From NCBI GenBank assembly GCA_000787465.1, contig JSYX01000110.1, forward strand, positions 1 through 64,000: a stretch of DNA of 64,000 nt. The letters are read 5' to 3'. Numbering within the stretch: position 1 is the stretch's first letter; the number at the start of each line of letters is the position of its first letter. The DNA is from Thermomucor indicae-seudaticae (Eukaryota > Mucoromycota > Mucoromycetes > Mucorales > Lichtheimiaceae). The notes below the pieces were generated by a model. The model had not been told where the DNA came from. It saw nothing but the letters and a program-made list of their open reading frames with translations, and made no database searches. The translations under genes were made by a program, and so were the position numbers. Below, piece by piece: positions 48,007 to 62,200 of the stretch.

Positions 48007-48100
48007 AAAGGAGCCATTTTTTTCCCTTTTCTCTCTCAGAAAAAAAGAAGGAAAAGTACGGAGAAATTTTGAACCGCTCAGGCAAAAGGAGGCATTCGTC
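48007..48100. promoter_or_regulatory. Short bidirectional promoter between DAD1 and YAF9
   Basis: Only 94 bp separate the two divergent start codons. The interval contains a pyrimidine tract (TTTTTTTCCCTTTTCTCTC) and, further on, a purine-rich half. Both genes must draw core promoter and leader from this interval or from each other's coding region. Confidence 0.6.
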
Positions 48101-48873
48101 ATGGCCAGCAATAAGAGAATGAAGGGAGTGAGTGTATCGCTCCCGGTGTATACGTACAACATTGCATCTCCGTTGACCGGAAAGAAGGCTGCTGAATCCG
48201 ATCATACACACAAATGGACCGTGGCATTGAGAGGATTTCATGGTGATCTCAGTTTTGCCATCAAGAAGGTCGTCTTTCGACTTCACGAAACGTACCCAAA
48301 TCCTGTTCGCAGTACGTAAGGCACTACCTTTTCGTTAGGAGCATCTAATCAATAAAACGTGACGCAGCTGTTGAAGAGCCACCTTGGGAGATACACGAGA
48401 CAGGCTGGGGCGAATTCGAAGTGCATATCAAGGTGCATTTTCATCCCTCGGCGAACGAGAAGGCCGCGCAACTGTATCACCACATTCGTCTCCATCCATA
48501 CCAAGACGATCCCTCCGGTGGGCCCTGGCCAAAGGATAAACCGGTGACGAGTTTTGTCTATGACGAGCTGGTAAAAAATACCGACTTTACTTTCTTTGGT
48601 TGAATCAACTCACACTCACATTGGGGCTTCTAGGTTTTTAACGAACCCACGGAAGCGTTCTATCAGATCTTGCAAGAGAATAATGTAGTCAACAATTCTG
48701 GATTACCGGCCAAAAAGTACACTGGCAAGGACGTCACGATACCCCCCTTTAGTCTACAGATGGAACAGGAAGAGCTCGAGAAGCTGGAAAAGGCTCAACG
48801 TGAAGTGAACCTGCAGATCATTGCCCTGAGGCAAAGGAAAGCGCAATTGGAACAAGAAAAAGCGAACAGCTAA
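48101..48873 (+). CDS. YAF9: YEATS-domain chromatin protein, Yaf9/GAS41 homologue
   Basis: This reader of acylated histone H3 is shared by the SWR1 and NuA4 complexes. Exons are 48101-48311, 48368-48570 and 48634-48873, giving 217 aa (yeast Yaf9 226). The YEATS domain covers residues 1-150: HTHKWTVALRG, IKKVVFRLHETYPNPVRT, PPWEIHETGWGEFEV and IKVHFHPSANEKA. The C-terminal 60 residues form a coiled coil (EELEKLEKAQREVNLQIIAL) used for assembly into the complexes. The first donor was set at 48312 (GTACGT) because it yields the family motif NPVRTVE, whereas the nearby GTAAGG leads to a stop. Confidence 0.95.
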
Positions 48874-49145
48874 GCTTTTTTTTTTACACATTTCCTTATT
48901 CCTCCCCAATCATCGTTTCTGTATATAAATGCCCATTGTTTTGGACGTCAAGTAAGTATAAAATTGTTGAAGCACAAGCACTTTCCACACCTTGAAGAGG
49001 ATACGTACCTCTTCAATTTCCACCTGAGATATAGACATGTATACGCGGAACATCAAAATAAGTGAACAACTGGTATAAAGACAAAAGGTTTTATTACAAG
49101 CTAAAGTGGCAATAATTATTGTATGTAGTAAAGTGTATGAATTAA

Positions 49146-50642
49146 TTACATGGACCGCCGACCTTCACCTGTCGTCTTCTTTTGCGATCCTGCCTGTTTA
49201 ACACCAACAACGCCTCCTCCCATGGACGCGCTTTGTGTTCCGCTGTTCTGCTTCCGCCTCAACATGCTGAGACCACCGCCGTTCTTCTTTTTCCTGCTGA
49301 CCATCGCCGGGCTCGCGTCTTTGCCCACGTTCTGTTCCCGCAGCCGTTGCGCGTGGCCAACGATGCAGCTGATCAAATCGTTGTACGTCTCTGCGTCCAT
49401 CATGAGTTGCTCGCGCTGGTCCAGCAAGTATCCAAGGTACTCGGTGGCTTGCCGCTGTAACCGTGTTAATTCCGTCACCATGGCTTTTAATTTCTCATCC
49501 GGGAAGACGCGTATGGTTTCTATGAAAAAGTCAGTCAGTTAGGATGTCCATCGAAGGCAGCATTTGCGCAAGTACTACCTTCTGTAAGCTCACAGTAAGC
49601 TCTTGCGATATCAATGTCTAGTTCCGGTTCTTGCTCCACAGCTTTCTCGCTCACAGTCTGGTGGTGATTCCCGTTGATGTTCACACCGGACAACGAGGCA
49701 GATTTGGTGCGGTGCGGCGATGTCCGGTTGTTCTCCACCGGAGCAGACGAACAAGAAGCCATGTTGCTGCTGCTCTTTGTGTCCAGATAATTGGATTGTG
49801 GTCGTTTGCTTAATCCAACGCCCGACTTGGCGCTGCTGCCCGACTTCTTTATAGTAAACGTTCAGTCAGGATGCCCGCCCCCCTTTTCGAATGGATCAAC
49901 GACTACTGCCTTGTTTTATAACTTACATCGTCGTAATTGATCGTAACGCCTAAAGCGTTGAGGTATGCCCGATTCGTCTCTGATCGCGTCCACTGGAACT
50001 GGCCAATGGCTCCCGTGACCGAGTTGTAAAATACAGAGTCCCTTGAAAGCTTTTCCCATAAATCCTGACTGAACCAGGAAAATCAATAGACGAATATACA
50101 CACGGCCCCCATCCAATATATAAATATACCTGCACTGAGTGCACAAGATCTTTTTCGTTGACTCTTCCGTGGGATGCGAGACTGGAGAAGACGGTATGCT
50201 TATGTCCTGATCACCCCATAGCTTTTGAAGAAACCGCTCTACATAGTCCGGGGCATCGGCCAGTGCCGTTTCGAGAACTTGAAGCTGTAGACACAAGTGA
50301 GCTCCCTCTGCCTGCCGGTCTTTTAGACCCCCGGAAGCTCTCTTTACGCACATACTCTTCCGCGTCCGTAGGTTGCTTCTTCTCTTGTGCCATTGGAAAC
50401 TCGTCTGTTGGAAAATCGTCCGACGTCTCAAAGTCGCCGAAATCCCCAGCATCGTCAGCATCTCCAAAATCGCCAAAGTCATCGTCGTCGTCTTCTTCTT
50501 CTTCACCAAAGTCGTCCTCCTCCTCATCGGGTCGATCCACATCAAAGTCAGGCGCCTGCTCTGCCACTGGCTCCTTCGAGTCGTCTTGCTGCAGAGGCTG
50601 ACCGTGCTCTAGGGTCTGGTCGTTTTCTGTTGATTCGGCCAT
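49146..50642 (-). CDS. Aftiphilin/Laa2-like clathrin-adaptor accessory protein
   Basis: A 409-aa protein is encoded by exons 50642-50352, 50284-50130, 50068-49927, 49846-49579 and 49519-49146. The N-terminal 80 residues are strongly acidic, with repeated DDFG/GDF motifs (DDFGEEEE, DDDFGDFGDADD, DFGDFETSDDF), the type that binds the gamma-ear of AP-1 and GGA adaptors. Near residues 150-200 is a segment with SQDLWEKLSRDSVFYNS, QFQWTRSETNRAYLNALGV, matching the W-x-x-L ... QW-x-x-S-x-x-N-x-x-x-L-x-x-LG layout of the aftiphilin clathrin-binding box. The C-terminal part is a helical domain (RLQRQATEYLGYLLDQREQL) with a basic tail. A role in trans-Golgi/endosome traffic is inferred. Confidence 0.72.
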
Positions 50643-51111
50643 AAGACGGAAAAGTGGCAAAACCTTTGGAGGTCCTTAAATTGTTCCGCCAAATGTCCGC
50701 ATGATCTTTTTCAAAAGTGCGCTTTATGACGGACAGCAGGAGTGTTTCATCATCTTTTATCCACCTGTCGTATCAAGGAAAATGCTTTATTATGGTATAA
50801 CAAAAAGCAAATTTATACTCTTGGATGTAGCGGCTATGGACGGTTACGAATTCAATCACTAGTGACGGGATGCTATATTTTTATCCTGCTTCTTGCCCGT
50901 ATTCAAGCGATGATTGAACGCTGTTCAGACAACACTCTGTGATACAGATATACATCAGAGGACCTGCGAGATCATCGATCGGCCTGTTAGCCGGCAGAAC
51001 ATAGCGCGCCCAGAGTGACGTCTGGGATTAGACGTGCGATTTTCGGATACCGCTGATCGAGGTATAAACACTACCAACGCGCCCTTTCCAATACAATAAA
51101 CTAGACGAGCC
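50643..51111. other. Intergenic, divergent promoter region
   Basis: This lies between the Laa2-like gene (minus) and NDUFA12 (plus). No open frame is supported. Confidence 0.45.
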
Positions 51112-51663
51112 ATGTCGACCATTGGACGAACGATCAAGAACGTTCTGAAGGCTGGTCCTGCCAGCGCACTGAAGCAAATGAACACCATCGGTGACACGAA
51201 ATGGGGTGTTCTTGTGGGTGTCGACAGAAACGGCAACAAGTTTTTCGAAAACAATGATGAAATCTCGGGTATGGGGGACACAGACAATGAAGGTGGAAGA
51301 GAACAATGCTTTTTACAAACTGAACGCCCACCCGTGGGATAATAGGTCGTGAACGTTGGGTTGAGTTCGCCAGCCAAAACGGTGACAGTGCTGATATTGA
51401 CCCTGCTTGGTAAAGCATAGGGACACCAATGAGGGAGAGAGAAGAGGTTGTTCTTATCACTGACCATTTCTCACTTTTTTGTCAGGCACATGTGGTTGGC
51501 CAGAATGGTTCAAGAACCCCCTACGGAAATGGCCATAAAGCCCCAAAAGTGGTGGGGCCAACCCAACCCCAACTTTACGGGCACCAGGAAGGCTTTCAAG
51601 ACGTACAGCACCACCAAACCCAAGATCGAAGCCTGGGAACCTGTTGTTCGGGCCAGAGAATGA
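51112..51663 (+). CDS. NDUFA12: NADH:ubiquinone oxidoreductase subunit NDUFA12 (B17.2)
   Basis: This accessory subunit sits in the peripheral arm of mitochondrial complex I. Exons are 51112-51268, 51346-51409 and 51486-51663, giving 132 aa. The motifs GTRKAFKTYSTTKPKIEAWEP, TKWGVLVGVDRNGNKFFEN and RERWVEFA, then DIDPAWHMWL, are in family order (the first named lies at the C-terminus). An AATAAA lies about 10 nt past the stop. Complex I is absent from Saccharomyces-type yeasts, so this gene helps place the organism. It is tail to tail with YPT7, 66 bp between stops. Confidence 0.95.
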
Positions 51664-51729
51664 TTTGATAGACAAATAAAATCGAAAAAGGGGTGGGGTT
51701 TTATTGTGTCATTTCTGGATCTGTTATCT

Positions 51730-52837
<1,108 letters not shown>

Positions 52838-53062
52838 TATGTTTTTCTATATATTTGAAAGAAGGCGATGACAAGGCTGGAAAAAAAGAGAGGGGAAGAA
52901 AAGAAGAAAGCGAAAAATGGCTCTCTCTCGGGATCATGTGGGTTGCACTAACCCGTCGGGCAGTTTGCGACTACTTTTTTAACTTTTCTGCCCTCGGGAG
53001 CATAAGCCAAAGGCGTCCTTTATGTCATGCGCGCACTTTTGTAATGAGCTATATGGGGGCTT

Positions 53063-55830
53063 TCACCAAATCTGACACTTTTGTTCCGGGTTCATGGGTG
53101 TTTTAGCTGGGCAGTTGAATACCTTGGCGAAATCAGCTGAATTCTGTACCGCGCCATTGACACGAACAGCGCTTGGCGAATGAACATCAGTATACACCTA
53201 GTTTGTTTTGAGCATCATTAGGAAGCTGAAGAAATAAAGCGCCCAAGTCTTCTCGGACGAACCTGTCGAAGTGCGGCTTCGGGTCGCATATTATTGCACC
53301 AAGTTCTACCGTAACTGACATAGAACAAGGCTTCGGGTGATAGATCAATGCCAGGCAGACGATAATGCGCTCCATCGGTCAAGAGACCTCCTCCGGACCA
53401 GACTTGCTGGAACGCTTGATAGGCCGCAGAAAGGCCACCATTGTCAGCCAAGTTTTCACCGAGCGTCATCTGGCATCAAAGAGAGAGAGAGAGCATGTAA
53501 GGGGGGAGATACAGACAAGTCATGGTGCATTTGTCCATACGATACCTTGCCATTGACATGGGCCTCTTCGTTGTTGGGTCCTTTCACCGTAAACCCGCTG
53601 TATTGATCAATAAAGCATTGTGATTTCTCGACGAAATGGTCTGCAGTAGTGTTGGTCCACCATTGTTCGAGCTTGCCGTCACCGTCGTACATACGGCCTG
53701 CGCTATCAAACGCGTGCTGTATAAAAAAAAGAGAGAATTGAGTCAGGTCGCCAAATGCTCGTCACTGTCCATAGGGATTGTACCGTCAATTCATGACCAA
53801 TGATTGCGCCGATACTGCCATAATTCATGTATTCTGGCGCTTGTACGTCATGGAAGGGTAACTGAAGAATACCGGCAGGCACCACAATCTGTATCAAAGG
53901 TTATTTATTTAGCAAAGCAACGATCGTCCCCAGTAGAAGTGATTGTACCTCGTTGAAACTAGGGCTGTAATACGCGTTCACTTCTTGCGGGTTCATGAAC
54001 CACTCATTCTTGTCAACCGGTTTGCCCATCCGACCCCAGTTCTTTGCAAGCACGAACGCGGTTACCCTCTCTTCGTTGGCAAAGAATGAATCGCTGTTGA
54101 CTTCAAGACCTTTGTAATAGTCTCTCAGCGATAGGGGTAATCGATCGTCCGGAGACGCGATACTGTACGCAACTTTATGCTTGATCTTGTTGATCTATTG
54201 CCCCCCACCTTGTTAGTCCATTGTATACGAAAAAAAGGTCAATGATATACACACATACCTTTTCGATCGCGGCCGCGCGTGTCTTCTTATCGAGCCAGTC
54301 AAGGCCAGAGAGTCGATTCAGCCACACTTGATGAATCAGATCGACGAGCTTCCCTACGCGGGCTCGTTCTTGATCACCACCAAACTGGTTCATGGCAAAG
54401 TAGCGGCCCACAAGCTGGCCAAAAGCGCCGTTCGCATTGTACACGCAGTCTCGAGAACGCGGTGGAAGGCTTGCGACGCCACTCGATATTTTGCTGTTCA
54501 TTTTGAGCAAGACCTCGCGAGTGTGCGTATCCATCGCGTAAATCCAGCTCCGCAGATCGTGGATGACCATGAAATCCTGCAAGGTCTGCAGGGAGACGCT
54601 TTCTTCTTCTCCTGACAGGAACCACGTGGTTAAGGCGTCAAAGAACGAAGGCGTCGCGACAATGACCTTGTCTGGAACCGGGACGCTGGAAGGTACAAAA
54701 TGCCGGAGATACTGCTGCCAGTCAATAACAGGATACTTGGTTTGGACGTCCGTCAGGCTCATTGGGTTGTAGATCTTGAAGGGGTCCTGCAGTTCTTCCC
54801 TGTCATCGACCTGTTGCTTAGATATGAACGAGCGCGCTAGGTTGTAAATAGGATGGCTTACTGCTTCAATGTAATGTTTGCCAATTTGATTTCAAACTCG
54901 ACGACGCGTTGAACCATGTCCGTGATCTGTTGTCTTGTCAAGAGCTTCAGACCGGCTTCTTTTGCCTTGTCCATTTTGGATACGGTCATTGCAGGTGGCT
55001 GCGGAGCGTCTTGGCCCAGCACGGCGCTGACAACATCTACCAGACCGCTGCGATAGTCGCTCAGGACTTGTTGGTTCTCGTAATATTCTTTGGAAGGGAG
55101 GCCGAGATCGGGCTGGATGGTGGTCACGACGCTCACGTCAGGCTGCTTGTCGTCAGGGACAACGTAGACGCCAAGGAGGGGCTGAACGCCTTGCTCTTGC
55201 AGAGCAATTAATGCCTGCGTCAACCCTTGAACGCTATTTGATGAGAAGTCTCCTTCCGTGTCCGGGAATGCGGAGAGGATCTTGACGAGACCAGGAAACA
55301 CCGGCGTGGGTCCAAGAGCATCAATCGACTTGGTGTCCATGCAAGTTTGATAATATATCTGCAGTTTCTCAAAGTTTTCCTTGTCGGCTGCTGCTGCTTC
55401 TGCTTCCTGCAGTCGAAAATCATGAGCGGACGATCCGACTTTGACGATTTCTTCATATGCTCCTGCGAGTATTTCTGCAATGATGTCTGTATTTTGGTCT
55501 GCCCGAACCGAAAATGTGGCAATGCCTTGAGGGGAACTATTATTAGCAAGGAGTTGAGGCTCTTCCTCCATTGATCTAACTTACTGGCTTTGTCTTCGGG
55601 GATTGTTGTGTTCTTAATCCAACTTCCACCTGGTTTTTGTTTGCTCGGTGACAAAGCTTTTTCAAAAACGGGGCACTGATCTTGTACTTACACGCATATT
55701 GGTAAAAGTCTTGACAAGGATCCACATTAAAATCAATGTATTCGAGGATCGAATTGGCCGTCCTTATGCAGACTTCTGTACGGCAGACATTGTCGGTCAT
55801 CTGAGCTGCACTAACCGTGAGTCCGGACAT
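53063..55830 (-). CDS. M13 (neprilysin-type) zinc metallopeptidase
   Basis: A 750-aa peptidase of small peptides is encoded by nine exons: 55830-55692, 55629-55585, 55525-54862, 54799-54259, 54194-53949, 53888-53784, 53716-53546, 53469-53263 and 53197-53063. The N-terminal M13 domain has [15 protein letters not shown]. The catalytic part has [23 protein letters not shown], the zinc site HELTH (His577, Glu578, His581) and the third ligand in GENLADNGG (Glu642, Asp646). The C-terminus ends in NPEQKCQIW, the usual M13 ending. Family members are mostly type II membrane proteins, but no transmembrane or signal segment is visible before residue 30 here, so a soluble form or a missed 5' exon is possible. 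Two acceptor sites (near 55526 and 54800) were chosen over nearer AGs that break the frame. Confidence 0.93.
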
Positions 55831-56258
55831 GGAAGAGAAACAAAGAGCTTAAGAAGATAGAGCGATGCTTTAGCCTCCCTTTATATGTTTTTTCCCTTTT
55901 CGCCGTCGTCCAAATAAACCAAGTTTGACTCTGAGGAAAAAGGTCTTATATTCGACCCCTGAGAGACAGTGTAGAATGCAGTAGGTTTCTAATCTTAGCC
56001 TCTTTGGATGCAATTCCCGGTGTTTGGGGCGCAATTGCTCACATGCAGCCGTGTGGCTCGCGAAGGCTTGCTTCGCTGACATGCTCAGCAAAAGGCCCTA
56101 TATGTCATTATCTGCAGCACTGTCAAGGATGATGCCCATATCCAGGGTTTCCGGAAAGGAATGCATTGTTCTAAACCTGACCAACCACCATAAGGGACTG
56201 TCTGTACTTTGGAGACGCTTGCATAATACAAGACAGCGTTTGATTCACTTGCATTGCG
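55831..56258. other. Intergenic, divergent promoter region
   Basis: This is shared upstream DNA of the M13 peptidase and the RasGAP gene. A 73-codon minus-strand frame (55870-56091) has no domain or membrane segment and does not explain the missing anchor. Confidence 0.45.
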
Positions 56259-59200
56259 ATGGCACGCGTCATGGAATCTGAAAGATCAATCATTGAGAGC
56301 ATGGTGGAGCGCATTACGCCGACAGTGAGTCAACGACTAAACCGTGAGGTTGTTGCCAGTATGACATAGCTTTGTATCTTTTCTTATATTTGGTAGAATA
56401 CCGATTCGCCAGCTGATCCCATAACACAACAAACGTAAACGAGAGACTAACTGGCCTGGAGAATCTATCGAGCGCGGCTAACTCTTTCAACTTGTTTCTT
56501 CACTCATGTGATCACATAGGGGTAAACGTCTTTGAACCCGTCTCAAGTATCGATCATGCTCATGCCCTTTATTCACTTCACTGATTAGTCGAAATGTTAA
56601 TTGGGATGTCCAGTTATCGTCTGACAACAGTTATCGAGTGTATCCTTGGTGCCCTTGACAAGATTGCTGCTTCAAAGGTGTGTTGAAAAAGGTCCGAGAC
56701 AATTCGGTCCAAGTTGTTTACAAGCTTGCTTTCTATCTAGCGGACAGTAACATTTGCCGACGAAAGTTTGCAGCGGGATCCCTTTGAACGGCAGTACTTT
56801 TTGCTATGTGTCATGTCTTGTTGTCTGCAGCAACAGCTCCAGGACACGGACGTGTTACTACTGGACCATCCAGGTCCAGTGGAATGCCCCCATGCTGATA
56901 CGTCACACGCCAATCCAATGCCATCATCATCGTCTTCTTCTTCACGACTTTGCGACGAATTGGCTTCTCGTATTTTGTCTACCATGGCACATTTTTTGCA
57001 GGTCGCCAGTCCTACGAGGTTAACCATCAATCAAGAAATGGATCAGCGAACACTTATCCGCGCGGACGCCAGGCAAACGTTGACCACTTTCCGCCAGTTG
57101 ATTAGTGACCATAGAGACAACGTCGCAGCGTCTACCTCTTCTTCTTCTCCTCGTGATGACCTGTACAGAGTCGTCCGCCGAATTGTTTTCTATGTGAGCT
57201 TGAGCAATTGGTGCGTCGTCTTTCGCAGGATCAAGCAACGGTTATCGGAGCTTTGTTCGACTTTATCGACCTTACAAGGCGATGCAACACCATCGACCGT
57301 TGACCTACAGTTTCTAGAGTGTTGTGCTTTCAATGCAAAGAGACTGGTCCTAGTACTATCAGGTATAATGGAATTATACAAATGGTAAAAATCCTTTTAA
57401 CGCGTTACCTTTCATAGTGGTCCAGTCTTCATTTATGCGACTGAAAAGAGCTATGCAGCCTACCGTTTCCATACTCTTGTACCGAGCTATTTGGGGTTGG
57501 ATTGATGGATTTCCGCAGGAATATATCCAGCTATGTCGCGAGCAACATCGATTGGAGGGCCGACCTGATAATCTCTTCCGTATGTGTGCTGAGCTGGCTG
57601 ACACACCCGCGAAGAAGGAGACATTCTGGCCGTTACAGGTAGCATTGCTTTTGCTCTGTCCCGACACGCTCGTGGTTGGTGCACGAACACATGGTAATCG
57701 AACAATTGACGCGGTAGGTCTACTCCAGAAACTGAGAACATCATGCTATGACGACTCTAAACTACTTGACAATAGCTGGAATTCATTGATACCATCAGAA
57801 GCAGCTTAAAAGGGTCCAATCGTCAGGCTGATACCGCGATTGTGTGTATGGCTGCCCTCGGTAAGGCTGCGATGTACATGTTAAGACATCAAGTGTCTTC
57901 TATCTTGCGACTCGCTGTTTTGAACGAAAGAAACGCTATCAAGGACAGACTGTTTACCCCGGAAACGCCTGTCCTTCGCAGTGCTGGCGACGGTATATCC
58001 TACAAGACGCGTATTGACGTTCGTACGCTGCTAACAGAGAGCCTGACATATTTAATCTTGCTGGATCCGCAGGACGGTATTCAAACTCTGATTCCCTTAT
58101 GTCTCAGTGAGACCTCTCCCATGATGTACAAGTTAAGCCTTATACGATCGATTCATTTACTCATCAGTCAGTCGCTTTCGCTACGCAGCGAATCAGACGG
58201 GCGTTTGCCATGGGGCCCGCACGCACCCGACTTTTATACCACACTGTCCAGACCTTTACGAAGGCTCTTTATCGAATCCGCCATGCGTCTGGAGCTCAGC
58301 TTAGATACGCGAAGGTCCAATGTTTCGGCACCCAGTAACCACAGAGCCACTGCGAGTTTATCTGGTGCTATCGGAAGCAGCGATGCAAAGAAGGCGAGTA
58401 AAGCAGTACAGATTGATCATGGAAGGTTTGAGCGGCAGCTGGTGGTCTTGAAGCTTCTCCAGTTGTATCTACTGGATCCTAAGCTGGCTGTCCTGGTTCG
58501 TATGCTGTATCCATCTCTGAAACGGTATTGGCATGATTGACTTTGACGTGACAATTAGAGTTACGAAGAGAATTGGCTCGAGCAAAAGGTCGGTGCCTTC
58601 AAGGCTATGCTTCACTGCTTGAAACTACCGAACCAGCCGATACGCAACGCTGCCGCTGAATGCCTGTGGAAGCTGCACCTGGGGCCTTACATTTCTTGCT
58701 GGGCGCCACCTTCTTGGCCCATGGAGAGCTTCTGGAAGATTTCCTCTCGAGTTATCTTTCTGCTTTCCAAGCAGCTTTTGGACAATTGCGATCATGACTC
58801 GGAGCTAAAGAGACTTTTGGATCTTCTAGAGAGAATCATGGTGGCAAGAAACAGCTTTTTAGAATCAAATCAGGTAAGAATTGAAGCATGAATTCGGGGA
58901 ATCTTCATTTTATCTTCATCAAACGATGCTCTGCAGGATAAGATATCGCAGGGGTGCGACTCGCGAGAGCATTTGCAGGCGGCCGTTGCGATCGAAGTAT
59001 CTCTGCTTGTACTGCTTTGCTCTCCTGAGCCCGAAATATGCAACATGGTAATCAGCTGCATTGGTCACGTTTGCACGCAAGCACGGTACATAGAGGGCCA
59101 ATGCGATCCACAGCAGGCGTCCTTGACGGTATTGGAGAACCTGCCAATTTATCAAGAGCTTGCGTCCCTCAACTCAGACATCGTGGCCGGCCGCAAACAG

Positions 59201-62200
59201 AAGATTAAACGAATATGGCATATTCTTAGGATGGTGTCTCGAGAATCGCCTGGCAGCATTGCTGCCTGGAAAGAGGCGTGGTCACGCTGGTCCCAGCTCA
59301 CCCAGTTGCTGAATACGAAACGATCATCAGACGAACCGGACAGCGCGCGTTCTCAGGGAGAAGTACTAGGACCGCGAAGTAAGAATGGAGGGCGGCGTTT
59401 GGACAGAACACACCACGCGTGGCTGCATTATGCCGGCTTTCTGGCATCTTTGGGCGGTGTTTGCGCCATAACGGACCCATCCTATACGGTCTTGGCATCG
59501 CCTAGCCATGACGGTTCCTTTGCTACAGCTTCGAGGCCGCAAAGAACCGCCGCAGCATCCGTTCACCTCAATGAGTCGCCTAGCCAACTAGTAGACCAAT
59601 TTATCCGAGAGATGGTCCAATTACTTTCGTCCGACAACATTTATCTGCGGGAAGGTGCCAAAGATATCTTGGGCTGCGAATTGTCATGGGCGTTATTCCC
59701 GCCTCTTTTCCGGCACCTGGAAAAGGCGCTATCCACTTTTGACGATGGTCCAACGGACGGGGCATCGCTCGTGTTCGCCGAGCAGCTGATTATAGTTCTC
59801 ACTCTTTTACTCGAAAACCTGACGAGCTCGCCAACGACGGATTTTACGCTGTTGGGTGTTGATTTTAGCGGGCTCATCGACCAATGCGCCTGCTTTTTGG
59901 ATAAATTGTGCGGTACTCTGAACGACGAGAATATGCTGCGAACCAAAATGCGGTTTTGTCATTTATGTGAGGTTCTCATGGCTCAGAAACGGCACTTGAC
60001 GCTGCGCGCAGAGTTCCAACTTCGCAACAAGTTGCTGGGAGTTATTGTCGGATGGAGTAGCAATTTTGCTACCAAGGTATGTTCATATCTTCAGTTGCTG
60101 TCTGTGACAGAAGAGTAAACCATGCGCTTGAGAAAGTCAGAAGGTAATCTGCGGAGGGAACTGGATATGGTATGTCTGCGGGCCGCGAAGCTCTTGTTGC
60201 ACCGATTGCCATTACAGTCGTGCAGAGGTCTAGAATACAGAGCTAGACAGAACTCGGATCCTGTGGAAACAAAACGTCGCCTGTTTGAGCGCTATTTTGT
60301 GTTCCTTCTCAGAGTATTGCAGCACTGTATGCATATACCCAGTGCCGAAATATCCTCGGAGGGAAGGGAACCCTTCGATACCGACAAAGTACGGAGGATA
60401 GCTTTGTGTCTGATGGTCAGCATGCTTCTGTCTTTCAAGTGAATTCTAATTTATCAATCACATATAGACAAAAGACGATTCTGCTTATTTGGGCGCCCTC
60501 AAAGAAGAGGCCATTGACGCCATGTCTAACTTGATAAGCGCAAATGTAGACATCGGGTTAACCCGCACTTTGGATATGGCTTATCATGAAAACCTGTTAA
60601 TGCGAGCAGTTTTTATGCGCATTCTAACGAACGTCTTGAACCAAGGCACTGAATTTGAAGACCTCTCGGAAACTGTCCGCTATGACCGTTATGAAAAGCT
60701 TGTCGATGTAAAGTAGCTCTCGCTCGGGCAATCAAGAGAGAAAAAAAGAAGACTGACGAACTTAACGCGTAGCTGTTGGTGGACGACGAAGTCAATCTGG
60801 TCCCTTTACTATGTGAAAACTGCTCGATATCAGAAGTCGACGAGATAGCCAGCGCATTGCTTGCCTGCTTTAGTTCTCGCGGCAAGACAATTCCGTTTCT
60901 CAGGGCGATGATCGAACAGGAAGTTCAGAACACAGGTAGGTGCGATCTTACTGCGTATAGAATGATGGTTACTGACGATCACTTAAGTCGACCAGGCCCA
61001 ATTATTTCGTGGGACAAACATCACCACAAGGTTGCTGTCTGCAGTAGCCAATGATCACAGAGGTCAAATCTACATCCACGCAGTATTACATCCAGTATTT
61101 CAGCAGCTTCTCAGTGAACCCGTTGAGGAAGGCACATCTTACGAGTTGGATCCGCTGCGAGCAGGACCGGCGGGAAACGTAGCAAAGAACGTTGAAAACG
61201 TGGTCAATGTAACCACAAAGCTTTTGCATGGCATCTGCGGCTCGATTAAGATAGCGCCAAGGTAAATGGGTTGGTGTTCATGGCATGTAGTGTCCTGATA
61301 AAGGATGGCTAAACCAGAATATCCCAGTCATATCCGTCAGATCTGTTATGCAGTCAAGGAATCAGTAAGCCATCGGTTTCCTGACGCGACGTACACAGCA
61401 GTTGGCGCCTTCATTTTCCTTCGCGTATTTTGTCCGGCCATTATATCACCAGAAACCATGCGTGTCTTTGCACCCGCGGATAGTTTTGCAGCAAGCAAAG
61501 TCCTTTCTCGTGGCCTTTTGTTTGCTACCAAGATTATACAAAACCTCGCCAACAATGTTCTTTTTGGCCCAAAGGAGTTGTACATGGTACCGCTCAATGA
61601 CTTTCTGACGGGTAACTTTTACAGGGTGACGAGTTTTTTGCGAGACATCTCCAATCCATCCGTCATCTACGAGAACAAGACGGATCTGGACGACGATATT
61701 GACGTTAGCATGCCAATGGGCGATGATGATTATATCGTGCTTCACAAGGTTCTCTACAACGGCGTGGATCGCATGCTACGAAATCTGGCCCGAAAGCCAC
61801 ATCAAGACCACGATCCGCGAAAAGCGCACCTGGAAAAGATATCGAATCTCTTGGCGCAACTGGGTCGACCGCCTGAAGTGACAGTGAAACGCCTTCACGA
61901 ATACCACGGTGTCCGCAGGCCACCGAGCCTCGCCGTCCAGCAGTATAACGACTTTATGCGGCGTTACGGCGACCGTCGTGCGAACGACGACATGCTCAAG
62001 AGTATCTTTTACACACGAGGGGTCAGCAGAGAGGGTAGACCTATCGTTTACTTTATCGCACGGAACGTGAGCACAACGGAAACCAACTTTGAGACTCTGT
62101 TCCATTACATGTTCAAGGCAAGTAGAGTGTACGACCAGACATATACGAGGTTCTTATGCTGCTCATTGCTTAGATCCTCGAGGGCGTATCGGCGCAGTCA

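Noticed and set aside
48007..48162. In-frame upstream extension of DAD1 (Met near 48162)
   Set aside because: It would add a hydrophobic, Lys/Arg-rich stretch absent from the family and overlap the YAF9 first exon on the other strand; the Met at 48006 gives the normal Dad1 length.
54800..54861. Possible non-canonical TA-AG intron in the M13 gene
   Set aside because: A slightly later acceptor (ending at 54800) gives a normal GT-AG intron and keeps the frame, so no unusual splice type is needed.
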